Shown here: in pieces, positions 62,659 to 64,000 of the stretch
Position numbering within the stretch: position 1 is the stretch's first letter
Layout of the letters: every line of letters starts with the position of its first letter
Virus record (IMG/VR): IMGVR_UViG_3300009502_001749
Coordinates: 1-64,000 of that record
DNA from: a virus
Reading direction: 5' to 3' (one strand)
Length of the DNA: 64,000 nt
Notes under the pieces: generated by a model
What the model was told of the DNA's origin: nothing
The model's database searches: none
The model's input: the letters and a program-made list of their open reading frames with translations, nothing else
Made by a program: the position numbers and the translations under genes

Positions 62659-62691
62659 ATCGGCAAGATTTAGAAATAAGATCTTGCCGAT
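62659..62691. terminator. Hairpin of the ATCGGCAAGAT family (copy 6)
   Basis: ATCGGCAAGAT (62659-62669) pairs with ATCTTGCCGAT (62681-62691), then TTTT. It follows the helicase gene. Confidence 0.75.
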
Positions 62692-62721
62692 ATTTTAAAC
62701 TAATAGGGGGAAACTGATAAA

Positions 62722-62961
62722 ATGGATTTAGTGGATAATCCAACTAATTGTAATCAACTTGAAAGTAATTCTGCTCAAAATTTTAGAAATTTTTATTGTT
62801 GTGAATATGATAATTGCCTCGATAAAGCTATTGAAAATAATTGGAGAAGTTTTAGTTGTCAAGATTGTTGGAAATTTTCTTATAAAGAATCTATGAAAAA
62901 ATTATATTTATTATCATCATTTTTATTATTAATTAAAAATAGATATGGATTAATAGTTTAA
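62722..62961 (+). CDS. Small Cys-rich (zinc-binding) protein
   Basis: 79 residues. FYCCEYDNCLDKAIENNWRS then FSCQDCWKF has Cys residues spaced as in a small treble-clef or zinc-ribbon finger. GGGG precedes. Function unknown; possibly a regulator. Confidence 0.58.
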   Translation: MDLVDNPTNCNQLESNSAQNFRNFYCCEYDNCLDKAIENNWRSFSCQDCWKFSYKESMKKLYLLSSFLLLIKNRYGLIV

Positions 62962-63120
62962 TTTTTAAAAAGTTGAAACCCTTTTAACAAATACATGAAA
63001 ATAGTCTACATATAATGAAAAATGTAATGGGGTAACTATATTAATAACCGGAAAAGTATTAACAAAATGTTGTGAATCAATAGTGATTCAACAAAAAATT
63101 AATTTAATGGAGGTTTTTAC
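62962..63120 (+). promoter_or_regulatory. 159-base intergenic region with possible promoter and hairpin
   Basis: Contains AAACCCTTTTAAC like the 10464 region, a TATAAT at 63011-63016, and a small stem GAATCA/TGATTC at 63075-63090. A start for the codon-biased acidic gene downstream is likely. No gene seen. Confidence 0.35.
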
Positions 63121-63369
63121 ATGTTAAGAGAGTTTATACAGTTGGTAGACGAAGCAGTCGATGAGGGTTATGATCGCGGACTTAATCTTTTTATGGAAAG
63201 TCTTGAAGAGGATCTTACTAAGAATGAAGTCATTGCTGAAAGTGGTGGTTTTGACAAGGTAATTTCTGAGATGATGACTGCAGATGGTATCGAACTTCTG
63301 AATGAGGAAGAAATTAGTGAAGATCAGATCGATGCCCTTTTAAAAGAATTAGAGAAAGAGGAGAAATAA
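63121..63369 (+). CDS. Small acidic scaffold-like protein
   Basis: 82 residues, MLREFIQLVDEAVDEGYDRG, strongly acidic helix, with V-I-A-E then Ser and other L/I-x-E sites. Codon use is biased (CAG, CTT, GAG) as in abundant proteins. GGAGG upstream. Resembles small prohead core proteins of T4-type phages (gp67/68-like), located before a probable portal. Inferred. Confidence 0.58.
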   Translation: MLREFIQLVDEAVDEGYDRGLNLFMESLEEDLTKNEVIAESGGFDKVISEMMTADGIELLNEEEISEDQIDALLKELEKEEK

Positions 63370-63750
63370 TTGTATAATATTTTTGCAATATGCTTATCAT
63401 TAATTGAAATAGGAGTTTTGTTATTAATTTTATTAAAATTTGATAAAGAAAGAATTCATGAAGATGAATTTGTAATTTCTAACACAGTTTTAAATAATGT
63501 TATGAATAATTATTATGAATCAATTCTTGTTTTTAAAATTGAAGAATTGAAGAAAAATTATGACTTAGATCCGAGTTCAAAAACGAATTCAATTAAGCCA
63601 TTTACAGAAAATTATAATATAATGCTTAAAGATTGTTCTAAAGAAATTATAACTTCTTATTTATCAAAAAATTGTTTAAGTGTATTGTTGAAATATTATA
63701 GCGTTGAGAGTCTTGTTTTAATTATAATATCAAATTTGAAGAAAAGGTAA
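63370..63750 (+). CDS. Small protein with N-terminal membrane helix
   Basis: 126 residues from TTG 63370, directly after the previous stop (AGAGGAG upstream). Residues 3-24 (NIFAICLSLIEIGVLLLILL) are hydrophobic. The rest is helical and polar. Unknown; may be a membrane-anchored assembly factor. Confidence 0.55.
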   Translation: MYNIFAICLSLIEIGVLLLILLKFDKERIHEDEFVISNTVLNNVMNNYYESILVFKIEELKKNYDLDPSSKTNSIKPFTENYNIMLKDCSKEIITSYLSKNCLSVLLKYYSVESLVLIIISNLKKR

Positions 63751-63753
63751 TTT

Positions 63754-64000
63754 ATGTCATTATTTGGCCAGTTTTTTAAAGATGATTCACTTGAAAATTT
63801 TGATGCTAGAATAGATTCACTTGTTAGTCAATTTCCTTCTACTGAAAAAGGAGAACCAGTTGATTTGTTATCTGGAGATTTTATTTCATCGTTTATGGAA
63901 CATTCATCTAAAGATGAACTTGAAAAAGTACTTGCAGGAATATCTGTTTCTAGAGATAGACTTGAAAGATATGCTGTTTATGATGAAGCATATAAATATG
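63754..64000 (+). CDS. Probable portal protein, N-terminus (partial)
   Basis: Open to the window end from ATG 63754: MSLFGQFFKDDSLENF, and further on GISVSRDRLERYAVYDEAYK. The RxxRYxxYDExY-type segment is characteristic of T4-like portal proteins just after the N-terminal arm. Only about 82 residues are visible. If right, the head genes lie beyond the right edge. Confidence 0.6.
   Translation, partial: MSLFGQFFKDDSLENFDARIDSLVSQFPSTEKGEPVDLLSGDFISSFMEHSSKDELEKVLAGISVSRDRLERYAVYDEAYKY

Overview
The window is a piece of a large, AT-rich, tailed (myovirus-type) bacteriophage genome that uses the standard code (TAA, TAG and TGA all end genes). The evidence is a contractile-tail and DNA-packaging gene set: a terminase large subunit, a tape measure with a lytic transglycosylase domain, a gp6-like baseplate protein, an OB-fold/beta-helix spike, a probable portal start at the right edge, a RecA/UvsX-type recombinase and a DnaB-type helicase. 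Strong AGGAGG-type ribosome sites and long runs of abutting or ATGA-overlapping genes fit a phage. The size of the baseplate and tape-measure genes and the many accessory genes suggest a jumbo T4-related phage. The host cannot be named from the sequence.

Layout. 1-6.2 kb: sugar and small-molecule enzymes (end of a xenobiotic-type acetyltransferase, a pyruvoyl-dependent arginine decarboxylase, a 1273-residue GT4 / methyltransferase / TibC-like heptosyltransferase fusion, and a nucleotidyltransferase). 6.2-13.5 kb: fibre or decoration-type structural genes, two with long Gly-Ser-Thr repeats, plus a free-standing HNH/AP2 endonuclease. 13.5-16.6 kb: small proteins with Ala/Gly-rich hydrophobic segments and Lys-rich tails. 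16.6-19.2 kb: the only minus-strand block, a metallopeptidase/VWA gene and a MoxR-like AAA+ ATPase. 19.3-31.6 kb: structural proteins, an asparagine-synthase-like PP-loop enzyme, the tail spike and many small proteins that begin MISVSYLFE or similar. 31.6-39 kb: RecA-like recombinase (split by an intron), a Cas4/RecB-like nuclease, a SLOG-like protein, a DEDD exonuclease and small genes. 39-59.5 kb: large virion genes, terminase (intron with HNH gene) and tape measure. 59.5-64 kb: DnaB-like helicase (intron with HNH gene), a small Cys-rich protein, an acidic scaffold-like protein and the start of a probable portal.

Three themes tie the window together. First, some 25 otherwise unrelated small proteins share a 9-12 residue N-terminus ending in Leu/Ile-x-Glu. 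This resembles the T4 capsid-targeting sequence and the cleavage rule of its prohead protease gp21, so I infer a large set of proteins packaged in the head. They include a J-domain protein that appears to use a canonical -1 frameshift site. Second, a heptosyltransferase of the autotransporter type, a sugar nucleotidyltransferase and Ser/Thr-rich repeat proteins lie close together and may form a phage-encoded protein glycosylation route. Third, the 5-mer TGCCG/CGGCA is strongly enriched, and six intergenic hairpins are inverted pairs of an extended form of it (ATCGGCAAGATC). A separate AT-rich motif, ATATAGAAAT, stands before several transcription units and is a candidate phage promoter.

All calls come from reading the sequence and remembered family motifs. 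No database search was run.
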